Origin: Avena insularis
Taxonomy: Eukaryota; Streptophyta; Magnoliopsida; Poales; Poaceae
Length of the DNA: 64,000 nt
Direction: 5' to 3'
NCBI GenBank assembly: GCA_023614405.1
Contig: CM042686.1
Location: 468,938,740 to 469,002,739 of the forward strand
Part shown: piece after piece, positions 45,483-58,287 of the stretch
How positions within the stretch are numbered: position 1 is the first letter of the stretch
How the letters are laid out: every line of letters starts with the position of its first letter
Position numbers and translations under genes: made by a program
The notes under the pieces: generated by a model
Databases searched by the model: none
Told to the model about the DNA's origin: nothing
Seen by the model: the letters and a program-made list of their open reading frames with translations, nothing else

Positions 45483-47159
45483 TGATGGGTTCGTAGCATG
45501 GAAACAAAAAAATTCTACCGCAAGAACGAACAAAACCCAGATCTAATCTAGATAAAAGCCAAGATCTAATCTATTAGACATGAGCAACGAGATAGATCGG
45601 TACTAACCCTCGTAGAACCGAAAGCGTTACGAGATTAGATCTCGTGGATGATGTAGTCGATCACTTGCCGATCTCAAGATCGTGTGGACGATCCTTCGCT
45701 GCTCCGGCAGCGCTTCCACAGACGGTCACACGTCGAGTCGGCGGCACCTTCCTCTCCCCGTTCCAGCGAGCAGCGGAGGTAGTAGATCTTCTCCACGGAA
45801 TCCCAGCAGCACGACGGCGTGGTGGTGGTGATGGAGGTGAGAATTCCGCAGGGCTTCGCCTATGCCTGTGCAGAAGAAAGGTGGAGGAGAGAGGCGGCAG
45901 AGATTGGGTGTTATGGAAGAGGGCCAAGAGGGGGCACCCCCTCCCTTCTATTTAAGGGAGGGAGGCGTTCCTGGGGAGGGGGAGTCCTAGTAGGACTCCC
46001 CTCCTAGGGTCGGCGGTGGGAAGGGGGAGGAGTCCTCCTCCCCCATGAATCCGTGTCTTGCCCCACTTGGACTCCTTGATCCCTTCCTTGGTTTTCAAGT
46101 AAACTCCAAGAAATCCTCTAGAACATTCCGAAACCTTCTAGAATCTCCATACAAACATTCCGGAACATTTCCTAACTTAGAAAATGATCCCCAATATATG
46201 AATCTTATTCTCCGGACCATTCCGGATCTCCTCGTGATGTCCTGGATCCATTCTGAGACTCCGAACATCATTCGATCTCCAACGCATACTCCATATCTAC
46301 TTAAAACAACTTCGAACCTTAAGTGTGTCACCCTATGGTTCGTGAATATGCAGACATGATGAAGACACCTCTCCGATCAATAACCATCAGCGGGATCTGG
46401 AGATCCATAACGGCTCCCACATACTCAAGGATGACTTTGTGATCGATAGAACCATTAACATACGAAACCAATTCCCTTTGTCACACGATATTCTACTTAT
46501 CCGAGGTTTGATCATCGGTATCTCCATACCTAGTTCTAACTCGTTACTGATAAGTACTCTTTACTCGTTCCATGTTATGTCATCCCTTGTGACCCAGTCA
46601 GATGCTTGCAAGCTATCTAGATGACATTCCACCGAGAGGGCCCAGAGTATATCTATCCGTCATATGGATGGACAAATCCCAATCTTGGTCTATGCACTTC
46701 AACACATACTTTCAGAATACCCAATGACACCTTTATAACCGCCCAGTTACGAAGCGGCGTTTGATGTCATCAAAGTACCCATCTGGTGATGGTGATTAAC
46801 ATAACCTCATGGTCGAAGGATTAGGTTACTATGTATTTGAAAGCTTACAGCAATACGAACTTAATGACTTGATCTTATGCTACGCTTACTATGGGTGTGT
46901 GTCCATCACATCATTCTCCTAATGATATAACCTTGTTATTAATCACATCCAATGTCCATGATCAGGAAACCATGATCATCAATTAATCAACAAGCTAGTT
47001 TAACAAGAGGTTTACTAGGAACTCTTTTATGTTTACAAAACACACATGTATTAGAGTTTCCGGTTAATACAATTATAGCATGGGATGTAAACATTTATCA
47101 TAAACATAAAGACATAATAATAACCACTTTATTATTGCCTCTTGGTCATATCTCCAACA
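45483..47159 (-). repeat. Copia-2 3' LTR
   Basis: 1677 bp; minus-strand start TGTTGGAGATATGACC at 47159. Contains two inverted repeats around 45943-46000 (see findings). Confidence 0.92.
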
Positions 47160-50100
47160 GTCTCCCATTTGCACTAGAGTCAATAATCTAGTTAATAACT
47201 TGTGCATTCAACACCTATGGCTTTCTGGTGTTATATAGACACTATTGCTAGTGGTAAACATAATCTTTGGATCTGACACTTCCAGGTCCGTGTGTATTTG
47301 CATTTCCTTGTGTCTCTATGCATTACTCATTCTCCAATGAGATGGCATTGCATAAATTTGGTCCTTTGGTGAGACCTTTAGTTTCTTGGGATTAAATCAT
47401 GTTGATACAATTGTCATACAATGTATCTTCATAGTATTATCCCGCTATGAACCACACCTAGTTTGATAACAAACTACTTGACGCAAATGCCCTCATTTAC
47501 TGCTACAATAGCAGTCATATACTTAGCCTTTTGTTGTAGTATCTGTCACAATGTTTTAACTTTGGTACTCAACCAAATCCGTTATGGAACTTCCTTTCCA
47601 TTACATTGTGCCACCCATAGATTAAATTGAGATAAACTTAATTTGTGACAAAACTAGTATCAATGCAACAATTTACAATGAACTATTTGTCACCACTATA
47701 TAAATAATATATCTTAGTTCTTCCAAAGATCATAGGAATATCCCTACTATTGTCCAATGATCATCTTATGAGTCATTCTGGTATATGCTCATAACATTTA
47801 GAGCATAGGACATATCTGGATGTGTACATCTCATAGAATGATTGATCAAAATATTCTTGTGATTTCACCAAGTGTCAAAACACTTGAATCTCGTGTCAAC
47901 ACACTTGAATCTTGATTCAGTTCTTTCCGTGTGTCAAGAACCTTTCTTGTTGTTTCCATATTGAACTCATTCAACATCTTATCTATGTACATTTGGCAAA
48001 ACCATATTAGCGCCTCAATCTATCCATATAGACATTGATGCCTAATTCTTGTGTTATGCCTAAGTCTTTCATCGAAATGAAATTCTTAACCTGTGTCAAT
48101 AAAAATACATCATTTCTAATCAACAATATGTCTTTCACATAATGTATTAGAAATATGTCTTAGCGCTCCCACTTAATTTCTTGCAAAATGCAAACATCTT
48201 CATCGTCTCTGATGAAATTAAACCTTTTAATGTTTTCATCACGGTGAAGATTCAAACTCCGCGATGCTCACTTCAACCATTGAAGTTTTGCATACTCTTT
48301 TAGCATCCTTTTGAATTAACAAAACCCTTTGGATCGTGTCATGTACATGTCCTAGGTAACCATTCTATTAGAAGAACTTGTTTTGTTTGTTCAACTACCA
48401 TATACCAAAATATATGTAGTGGTTGCTACATTAATCCGTCCAGACTAAATATCGCTATGAAAGATCAAACCTTATCATAGTCAATTCCTTGAACATTGTC
48501 GTAAACTCTTTCCGACATGTCGACTATTTCATAGATGTGAAACATCCATGTCTATTTCTTTATAGATCCATATACGACTGTAAGGTCTTGCACCTTTCTA
48601 GACGGTCTTTCAAATTCAAAGCTTGATTTCTCATGTATGGAATTATCACGGATTTTATGGCTTCAAGCCACTTAACGAAGTCAGGGCCCATCATTGCTTC
48701 TTTGCATGTAGTCGGTTCATCATTGTTAAACAACAATGATTTAACTCTCAAATCTTGGCATTTGATTACTTACCCGACCTACTTGGTTCAATAGGAACTT
48801 AGATCTCCGTGACCACAACCTTTGAGGCACGTGAGCCATGAGCAATGTTGCTACCTTCAGGACACTTACCGATGCTGCGCAACTCAGCACATATTAGCCA
48901 AGGTTCAACAACCTTGTCAAAGTTCTATTGTCCTCCCACTTGATTTTTCACCAAAAATTCCTTCTCAAGAAACTCGACATTCTAAGCGACAAACAATTTT
49001 GTCTTCGGTGTTATGGAGGAATACCCAATGGTTATTCGAAATAACCTACAAAGACATGTTCATCCGTCTTTGGTTGTAAACACTTTACTTATGCCTTGCA
49101 TACCAAAAATTTAAGAAAAAACAACCTGGGTTTTATCCCAAACCATGACTTATATGGTGTCATTTCAACGGATTACGATGGAGCTCTTTTCAGTGTAAAA
49201 GCGGTAGTCACTAAAGCTTTAATCTTTTAAAAATATAATGGATGTTTTATAAATGACACTTTTGATCTTACCATGTCAAACAAGGTTTCATTACATATCT
49301 CGAACACTCCATACTCCTATGGTGTTTTCGGAAATGCAAATCCATGGAACGATTCCTCAAATCTTAGGTGTTTTGCTAAACTTGTAACTCAAACATCTTT
49401 CTTTATGATCCAATCATAAACTTTTTATTTTCTTGTTACAATGATTTTCCACTTCATCTTGAAAGTCTTTGAACATTTTCAAATGTTTCATACTTCTTCC
49501 TTATTGAGTAAGTATATACATATACTCACTCAAATCTTCGGAGAAAGCATATGAAGTTGAAATCCATCGCCCACGACTACACATAATGGACTATATACAT
49601 CAATATGTACAAATTCCAATCAGTTAGTCGTCCGTTCCTCTTTTGGCTTACGAACGGAGTTTTAATTATCTCCGGGAAAGTATCACAAGCGTCATTTGAT
49701 CAAAATCAAAGACTCCAAAAATCCATCAACATGGAGATTCTTCATGTATCCCTTTCAATATAATTTAAACGGCGATGTCACTTCGCAAGTGATCTTTCAA
49801 TCATTTGTCTTGCGACATTTTAGCATTAGTTTTATGGTCTTTATTTCTCCAACCAGACTTGTATATCATCCATCTATTATGGAATACGGTAATTATTTGA
49901 ACAACCTTTTGTCGTCATAATACCTGATCAAAATAACAATTATTGAAACAAATCTTGAAGGCAAGCTTTGATGTTAACGAGCAACACAACAACCCTTTGT
50001 TTGTTTTCGATGAACATCATCACATATTCTCTTGCTAGTTACTTAGTCCATTGTAGTTCATGAATTGTGTTGTCCTGTATGACACTTCATACCAACCAAT

Positions 50101-52154
50101 TCGGTATCCAATACCGCAGAACCACATTGTTTAACAAGCAAGTAATACAGCCATAACATGTATCTTCTATATACCTAAGTTGGATATCTCCAATCTTTTC
50201 TTTTCTGCCAAATATTTTATAGATTCTCTTTCAACAATTCCTTTTCTTTTAAAAGAATCTATCAACATCAATAGTGGTGTCATTCACATGACACATAGTA
50301 CAAAGTGTGTATAGTCAAATACTAATACCTTTGAACTTGCACTTTGAAGTGGATCACCTTCATCAAATGTTTGGCATTCTTTCAAAATTCCATTCTTTAG
50401 TAATCTTTTAGTGTAGTAAACATTTTACTTATATCTTCTATTCATCCTTATCATGACAACTTTCATGATCAAGCTGCTATAGCTTATAAAGGTGAATTGC
50501 GAGTATAGTGTTTCTTTTCTAAAACCTTTTGGAGGATTAGGATGACTAGCGTCTCCAACCTTCACAAATTCTCATCAAATATGAGGACATATACTCTATC
50601 ATGTTGTAACCAACACATTGTTTTAGATATTGCAATACCTTTCACATATGATGGTTTCTGAAACATTGCTTTCAGCTCTTAGATAAACTTGATATTAAAA
50701 ACAATCTTTTGAGTATCAAGAATCATGGAGGCAAACATGATACATTAGACACTAACACTAGAATTGTCACTCTTGATTTAATACTGTTTATTAAACTTCA
50801 TAGAGTAAACGGAGTTTGCTGAAAGTTTGCAATATGACTTCTAAAATTTAGATTGACACTCAAAGCAATACGATACCAGTTAGTAAAGCAAATATCCAGA
50901 ATTTCTAGAGTTCCACTATCTCAACTATAACTAAGCGTAAGGTGGTGAACGGATGCCAATGACTACAACAAACTATGCAAATTCACTTTGATTTTGTTTA
51001 TGATAAATTGTGTTCAACTCAATCATATTACTATATGAACTCCCACTCAAAACAACATCCCTCGATTTGTTTTAGTGAATACACGAACCAAATCCACTAC
51101 ACCAAGTCCGATCATCACGTGAGATGATGTAGTTTCAATGGCGAACAATCATCATGTTCATCATATCATATATATGACTCATGCTCTACCTTTCGGTATT
51201 CCGTGTTCTGAGACCATGTTTGTACATGCTAGGCTCGTCAAGATTAACCTTAGTTTCCGCATGTGCAAATTTGTCTTGCACCCATTGTATGCACACGTAG
51301 AATCTATCACACCCGATCATCACGAGATGCTTCGAAACGACGAGTCTTAGCAACGGTGCCAACTAAGGACGAACACTTTATTACTTGATATATAGTAAGA
51401 GGGATCATCTTATAATGCTACTGTTGCGATCTAAGCAATACAAGATGCATAAAGGATTAACATCACAAGCAATTCATAATTAGTATGATATGATATGGCC
51501 CTCTCTTCTTATGCCTTCGATCTCCATCTCCAAAGCACGGACATGATCTCTATCATCACCAGCATTGCGTCAAGGTCCGTGGCGCCGCTTCATGGTTGTC
51601 CATCATCACTAGCAACTATTACAACTACTTGGAACAAAGCTATTACAAGATGAATAGACACGCAGGTCTTAACAGAATGAAAGACAACCATTAGGCTCCT
51701 GCCGGTTGCCATATTACAACAAGGATCATTGCATACATCAAATACAATCACAATCACATGATGGCCATATCACATCACAAAACCCCTGCAAAAACAAGTT
51801 AGACGCCTCTAATTTTCTTTGCAAGTTTTACGTGGCTTGGGGCTTTCGACTAAGAACGGATCTTACCTACGAAACTGAACCACAACGTTGATACAAGTGC
51901 TATCAAGTACAAAGTGTAGATTTGATCTATACTATGATGGGAGAGACAGACACCCGCAAAGCCACTTGTGCAAAGCAAGTTGCACGTCAAGCGTGGAGCA
52001 AGTCTCATGTGCGATGACATGTAATGTTAGCCCGAGCAGCTTCATCCCACCATACCGCAAGATGCAAAGTACACAAAGCAAAAGACGGCACAAGCACCAA
52101 CGCCCACAAAACCATTGTGTTCTACTCGTGCAACAGATCTATGCATAAACACGG
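47160..52154 (-). pseudogene. Copia-2 internal region: heavily decayed gag-pol
   Basis: No frame longer than about 90 codons. Traces read on the minus strand: the RT entry block at 48751-48560 (EAMMGPDFVKWLEAIKS), a QG-(I)-DY block near 48480-48500, and the RT active site at 48141-48130, which reads Tyr-Val-Lys-Asp, so the first catalytic Asp of YVDD is lost. The polypurine tract (complement of GTCTCCCATTTGCACTAGAG) is at 47160-47180. Gag and integrase should lie at about 49000-51300 but are too broken for me to outline. Confidence 0.75.
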
Positions 52155-52165
52155 ATCTGATACCA
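52155..52165 (-). promoter_or_regulatory. Copia-2 primer-binding site (initiator tRNA-Met)
   Basis: Minus strand TGGTATCAGAT, next to the right LTR; standard copia type. Confidence 0.88.
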
Positions 52166-52166
52166 C

Positions 52167-53840
52167 TGATGGGTTCGTCGCATGGAAAACAAAAAATTTC
52201 TACCACAAGAACGAACAAAACCCAGATCTAATCTAGATAAAAGCCAAGATCTAATCTATTAGACATGAGCAACGAGATAGATTGGTACTAACCTCAGAGA
52301 ACTGAAAGCGTACGAGATTAGATCTCGTGGATGATGTAGTCGATCACTTGCCGATCTCAAGATCGTGGACGATCCTTCCGCACTGCGTTCCGACAGCGCT
52401 TCGCAGACGGTCACACGCGTCTTGGTCGGCAGACCTTCCTTTCCCTGCTCCAAATGAAAGGAGGTAGTAGATCTTCTCCACGGAATCCCAGCAGCACGAC
52501 GGCGTGGTGGTGGTGGTGGAGGTGACAATTCTGCAGGGCTTCGCCTATGCCTGTGTAGAAGAAAGGTGGAGGAGAGAGGCGGCAGAGATTGGGTGTTATG
52601 GAAGAGGGCCAAGAGGGGGAGCCCCCTCCCTTCTATTTAAGGGAGGGAGGCGCGCCTGGGGAGGGGGAGTCCTAGTAGGACTCCCCTCCTAGGGCCGGCA
52701 GTGGGAAGGGGGGAGGAGTCCTCCTCCCCCACGAATCCGTGTCTTGCCCCACTTGGACTCCTTGATCCCTTCCTTGGTTTTCAAGGAAACTCCAAGAAAT
52801 CCTCTAGAACCTTCCAGAACATTCCGGAACCTTCTAGGATCTCCATACAAACATTCCGAAACATTTCCTAACTTATAAAATGATCCCCAATATATGAATC
52901 TTATTCTCCGGACCATTCCGGATCTCCTCGTGATGTCCCGGATCCATTCCGAGACTCCGAACATCATTCGGTCTCCAACGCATATTCCATATCTACTTAA
53001 AACAACTTCGAACCTTAAGTGTGTCACCCTACGGTTCGTGAATATGCAGACATGATGAAAACACCTCTCTGATCAATAACCATCAGTGGGATCTGGAGAT
53101 CCATAATGGCTCCCACATACTCAACGATGACTTTGTGATCGATAGAACCATTAACATACGAAACCAATTCCCTTTGTCACACAATATTCTACTTATCCGA
53201 GGTTTGATCGTCGGTATCTCCATACCTAGTTCTAACTCACATCGATAAGTACTCTTTACTGCTCCATGTTATGTCATCCCTTGTGACCTCACATGCTTGC
53301 AAGCTATCTAGATGACATTCCACCGAGAGGGCAGTATATCTATCCGTCATATGGATGGACAAATCCCAATCTTGGTCTATGCACTTCAACACATACTTTC
53401 GAATACCCAATGACACCTTTATAACCGCCCGATTACGGCGTTTGATGTCATCAAAGTACCCATCCGGTGATGGTGATTAACATAACCTCATGGTCGAAGG
53501 ATTAGGTTACTATGTATTTGAAAGCTTACAGCAATACGAACTTAATGACTTGATCTTATGCTACGCTTACTATGGGTGTGTGTCCATCACATCATTCTCC
53601 TAATGATATAACCTTGTTATTAATCACATCCAATGTCCATGATCAGGAAACCATGATCATCAATTAATCAACAAGCTAGTTTAACAAGAGGCTTACTAGG
53701 GACTCTTTTATGTTTACAAAACACACATGTATTAGAGTTTCCGGTTAATACAATTATAGCATGGGATGTAAACATTTATCATAAACATAAAGATATAATA
53801 ATAACCACTTTATTATTGCCTCTTGGGCATATCTCCAACA
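52167..53840 (-). repeat. Copia-2 5' LTR
   Basis: 1674 bp; ends on the plus strand GGGCATATCTCCAACA at 53840. Close to the left LTR, with several short indels (for example near 52380-52460). Confidence 0.92.
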
Positions 53841-54813
53841 AGTATCGACAAGTTCTCCGGATATTATCCTTCGGCAGTGTTTCCCAGGCGAGCATCTCTT
53901 CCCCTTCTACCTATTTTGCATTTACAGTCTTTATTTCGTCCTGTTGATCTATTGCTAGCCGTGTCGCGATGCTTTAGTTTCCGTACACCAGTTATATCCC
54001 GTGTAGCCTCTATACTTCCTTGGACACCTCCTATTACCTGTGTTTGGTAGATAGCTGGCCTTGCGAGTCGTAGTTGCTTGCTCAGGTGCGATCTCGTGTT
54101 GTCAAGTACCATAGTTGTTGGAATGCTGGCAGATGTTTATGGTGGAGATGATCATGACTTTAAATACAACTATTAAATTGCTGGGACAACTAATGAAATA
54201 GGCACTGGTGGGCAATATATGCTATTTGGTTTTTACGTCCACTTGTGTCCCGTAGGCCCCGAGTACTTGATACCTGTTCCTTGACTATTCGCACTATCCA
54301 CATCCGGGAGGCCTTATGGACCCCCCTGAGCCAGAGCTTGATTCATTTCTATTTCTTGGGGCCACAAACTAGTTTGGGGTTTTATTACTATCCTGTACTT
54401 ATGCCATGTTTACTGCTTTATTTAAGATTGTGCGTGGAGCACCTGTACTGTTTAGGATTGCGGAGTGTTTTTGCAGTATCGACAAGCCCAGACACACTTT
54501 CGGGTTCCCAGTCGTTTACAGCCATTGACGCAAACCCTGGGTCCGTTCCGAAGCCAGCCAACTTTGTTACGGGTAGCTTAGTGGTGTGGCCCCCTAAAAT
54601 ATTTTATGAATCATGTGATCACTTTGTCGTGAATGCCTCTTTGGGTTTTGACTTGGTTTTTCCGAGGTTGATCGAGTGTGTGTTGCTATTTGTGCACCCC
54701 TGCAGGGTAAATCTTTCTGAAAGCCGTGTCCGCGGTTATGGACGACTTGGAGCACAGTATCTCGATCATAGACAAGCATAACTAAAGTAGTGCTATAAAC
54801 TTGACTTATTATG

Positions 54814-55142
54814 TGACTAGTAATCAGCTCAAGTATAACGGAATGGATATTAAAAATGCCAACAGCTGGTGGATCTAGGTTGTTTTGTGACATGCTGTAC
54901 CTGTCTAGTAAGTATTGCAACTCCAATGGAATGTGATAAAAGTGCCAACAATTGCTGGGGTTTGGGATTCCTCAGGACAATTACATCTGACTTGTAAATG
55001 TTCCAACTACAACGGAATGGTGATTAAAACTGCCCACTACTTATGCTATCAGGATGACTCATGCTATCTATATCTGACTAGTAAGTGCTTCAACTATAAT
55101 CGAACGAATAAAACTGCCAACTGTGTGAGTTCCTCGGTTTGA
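54814..55142 (+). repeat. Diverged ~87-bp tandem repeat (about four units)
   Basis: Unit starts at 54814, 54902, 54988 and 55075 share TGACTAGTAA-like heads, then an AACGGAATGG-like block and TAAAACTGCCAAC-like block at fixed offsets. The last unit is partial. Confidence 0.7.
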
Positions 55143-55767
55143 CTTCCTCGTTTGTTCGTGAGGGGGAATACCAGGATGGGTATGTTTGGTGTTACTATCA
55201 GGTTGGATCCGGATAGGTCATTCTTCTCCCTCTCTAATAGCCGCACTTTTTACTGAGTCTCTATAGGTTGTTTAGTGCTATTGCGCCGCCGCTTCAGTCC
55301 ACCATACCTATGTAGGCGAGAGCCACCGAATTCTAGCCTCGCTGTGTACTGGCCTCAGTACTGACGCTCCTCTTTTTCCTTTGCCCTTTGTCGGCACCCC
55401 GTTTGTTTAGCAGGTTTGAGATCGACGTCGTTAGCAGGGTTATCCTTCCGGCTTGGCCTGGGCAGGGTTATGGACGCCATTGGTTATTCTTCAGGTCTCT
55501 TAGCCCCATTTGCATCTTGTCCATAGTCGGACGCTCTATCGTTTTCAAGGTGATTTGGATCTTTGAATATTATATCTATATTCTTGACTCGTTGAGTCGC
55601 TGTTGTATATATATCTGTTCTGTGGGTCCCATCGAGGACTGTTGTGTAATGGTATTACTTTGTTTTCCACCCGCACGAAAGTTCCTGGTGGGCGTCCTTG
55701 AATCGTTTCTATGCGGGTTTGGCGGAAAGGGCTAAAACTTGCATAGGGCCGATTTGAGGGTGTTACA

Positions 55768-56694
55768 ATATTGAGATGCTATTTCAAATTGATTATTGAT
55801 TCTATCATGTGTTTGTTATTTGAGATCTTGCATGCTTTGCATTGTTAGTATCTATCGTGGCCAAGTAGATGCTAGCAACTCCAAGAGTTAGTATTTATGC
55901 TCGATAGTGGGTTCATGCCTCTGGTAATCTGGGGAAGTGACAGAAATCTCTAAGGTAATAGACGTGTTGTTGCTATTAGGGAGAAAACAACAATCCTTTG
56001 TTCATAGAACAATCGTATTGTTTACTTTACACGCAGTTCATAAAGCAATAATCTGTTGCTTGCAACTTAATACTGGAGGGGGTTCGGATGATAACCTGAA
56101 GGTGGATTATTAGTCATAGATGCAGTTGGATGACGGTCTATGTATTATGTTGTATTGCCCAATCAAGTCTCAAAGGAGTCAAGATGATTAGTATATGCAT
56201 GTATTGCTTTCTCGGTGTTTGTCAATTTTCCCGCTGTAATTTGTTTACCCAGCATGTTATCTATCTAAGGAGAGCCACCTCTAGTGAACTATGGATCCTA
56301 GTTCTTGTCTTTTACATACAATCTACAATCTTTTACTGCTTTGTGTTTACTTTCTGCAAACTTTTACTTCTTTCCATTCGATACGTTTAGTCCTTTGTTT
56401 TCCGCAAAACACGATGAGATTGACAACCTTATCGCAAGTTGGGAACAAAGTTCTATGGTTGTGTTGTGCAGGTCTCCACGTTGGTACTAGCACCGGTAGT
56501 GCGCCCTGCCAAAGCTCAGCTAGTAACACCTTTGGGGTGTTTCCTTGCTCCTACTGGTTAGATTAAACCTTGGTTTCATAACTGAGGGAAACTTGCTGTT
56601 GTGCTCATCATACCTTCCTCTTGGGGTTCCCAATGAGCTCTACATCAACCACGAGCCATCAACACTTTTCTGGGCGCCGTGCATTGAGCCATCA
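55768..56694 (+). repeat. Athila-2 3' LTR, second part
   Basis: Continues the LTR from the position equal to 36239 to the end (GAGCCATCA), then ATCAT. Includes the 55-bp segment missing from the 5' LTR. Confidence 0.88.
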
Positions 56695-56699
56695 ATCAT

Positions 56700-57156
56700 C
56701 TAGCTTAGCAGGAAGCTTATCAGGTAGTCTATTTTACTCCATATCTAAATCTAGAACTTTAGATGCTACTTGTTTTATAAATTCTTGGTACATAACATCA
56801 TTACCTTGTTCTGTACCGGGATTCTTCATGGTAATCATCTTTAGTAGATCTTCCATGGTATATTTGGGTGTTGGCACTTTTCTATAATCCAACTCTTCAG
56901 GCTTTTCTTCAATGGTTACCGCCCTCATCATCTTGAGGTCTTCTACCAGATTTGGTTCGGGATTTACAGCAAACTTTCCTAGTATGAGATCTTGGCTCTC
57001 AACTACCTTACCAAACTAAGCCTCCACTATCTTTGTCCTTTCCTGTAGAGCCTGCACATCATTTCTAATTGCAGCGGCTTGGTTAGATAATTTTCCTATA
57101 CTACTTTCGTGGTTCTCCGTGATTGTAATAAGCATATTATTTTTCTCGGTTTGAGC
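56700..57156 (-). pseudogene. Athila-1 gag, C-terminal part
   Basis: Minus strand continuation of gag. 56931-56734 is open for 65 codons (VTIEEKPEELDYRKVPTPKY, then LLKMITMKNPGTEQGND), a block known between gag and protease in Athila-type elements. The intervening stretch to 57156 is frame-broken. Athila-2 separates it from protease. Confidence 0.7.
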
Positions 57157-58084
57157 TTATATGAAAGTTCTAACAGTTTTCTCAAATGAGAGATTGCCAT
57201 GATTTGCTCCATTATTATTATCATAATTGTTGTAAGGAGCTCCTACATGATTAGAATAATGTTTTTGAACATTAGAAGCATAATTGTGATTTTTCCATGC
57301 CGGATTAAAAGGAGTGCGAGCTATAAAATTGACATCATTTTGGGTATCTTCTTTACCCTTTACTATATTAAGTAGGTCGTTTACCTTAGATGTAAGATCT
57401 TCATTATTTACCTCGGTAATTGAACTTACTCTCTTCATGGTTCTCTCCCCATGCCATTGGGCATGATTATTTTGCATATCATCAAGTAATTTCTTTGCAA
57501 CACTCACTTGCTTTCCCATGATTGTTCCTCCTATTGCAGTATCTAGCCTAGACTGAGACATTGGGTTAAGACCATTATAAAACAAATGTAATATAAGCCA
57601 TTCTTCCATCCCATGACTAGGAAAGTTCATTATGGCTTCTTTCATCCTTTCCCAGGAAAGTGCTAGTGTCCCACGGTCTTCTTATCTAAAGCTTGTAATG
57701 TTGGATCTTAGCTGCATAGTTTTAGCTGGGGGGAAATTTAGTCATAAACAAATTAGTACATTCCTCCCAAGATTTAATAGTGCCCTTTGGTAGAGCTAGC
57801 AACCAATCCTTAACCTTTCCTCTAAGAGAGAAATGAAACAATCTTAATTTAACAACATTTGGATCTACATCCTTAATACGCATCATGTCGCAAATTTCAG
57901 TAAAAGTGTTTAAGTGCAAACCCGAATCCTCAGAAGATGAGCACCCAAATTGGTTTTGTTGAACCAAACTTAAAAGGTTATGCTTTATTTCATAGGTTTC
58001 TGGATCAACAGCGGGTTGAGTGATAGGTGCATGAATAAAATCATCAGTGGGAGTAGCATACTCCCCAAGTCTCTTTTGATCCAT
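57157..58084 (-). pseudogene. Athila-1 gag, N-terminal and central part
   Basis: ATG at 58084 opens 120 codons with the capsid core start (QFGCSSSEDSGLHLNTFTEI; KLRLFHFSLRGKVKDWLLAL). A TAG at 57722-57724 and frame change lead to 57645-57157, which has FPSHGMEEWLILHLFYNGLN, the conserved LDTAIGGTIM block, and an Asn-rich tail. The order and motifs parallel Athila-2 gag, but residues differ widely, so the families separated long ago. The structural protein is broken here by the stop and frameshift. Confidence 0.82.
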
Positions 58085-58259
58085 GGCTCTTATATTTTTG
58101 GTAATTTTTTAAGTAAAGAAAACAAATAACAAGCAACTATTTTTTTGATTTTTCAAATAGATAACAAGAAAGTAAACTAATAACAAGAAATAAACTACAA
58201 ACTAATAATAAAACTAAAAACAAGGTCTCTAGTGACCTCATCGGGGTAGCGAAATTGTT

Positions 58260-58277
58260 TCCCCGACAACGGTGCTA
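58260..58277 (-). promoter_or_regulatory. Athila-1 primer-binding site (decayed tRNA-Asp type)
   Basis: Minus strand TAGCACCGTTGTCGGGGA differs from the intact site at 37118 by three G-to-A or C-to-T changes. Confidence 0.8.
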
Positions 58278-58287
58278 GAAAAAGGGT

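Larger units (their letters stand above)
45483..53840 (-). mobile_element. Copia-2: complete but decayed Angela/BARE-like Ty1/copia element
   Basis: Two LTRs (45483-47159 and 52167-53840) with a perfect AGTAT duplication (45478-45482 and 53841-53845). On the minus strand LTRs begin TGTTGGAGATATG. The primer site is beside the right LTR, so transcription runs leftwards. The 5-kb internal region has only traces of pol. This is the innermost insertion, at nest level four above Tat-0. Confidence 0.92.
43318..55767. mobile_element. TG...CA unit of about 4.1 kb, probable solo LTR, hosting Copia-2
   Basis: Starts TGTGGCATCC and ends GGGTGTTACA, which are imperfect inverted repeats (7 of 10 match), and is flanked by ATATT (43313-43317 and 55768-55772). 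Without Copia-2 it is about 4.1 kb, with no primer site, gag or pol, so a solo LTR of a long-LTR gypsy family is the simplest reading. A GC-rich stretch (43740-44600) and a minisatellite (54814-55142) lie inside. Orientation is not determined. Confidence 0.7.
35533..56694 (+). mobile_element. Athila-2: non-autonomous Athila-type element with nested insertions
   Basis: Flanked by a perfect ATCAT duplication (35528-35532 and 56695-56699). Contents: 5' LTR, tRNA-Asp primer site, gag, protease, 2.7 kb without polymerase or integrase, and a 3' LTR that is internally duplicated and split by a 12.4-kb nest. Like Athila-1 it lacks RT and integrase, so it would need enzymes in trans. It belongs to another family: its LTR (starts TGATACATTGCAAATG) is unlike that of Athila-1 but matches the minus-strand element at the right end of the window. 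Confidence 0.9.

Noticed and set aside
54245..54781. 178-codon ORF in the solo LTR
   Set aside because: No motif, no repeat partner to test it, and LTRs of this kind are not expected to encode proteins. Left out for lack of support.
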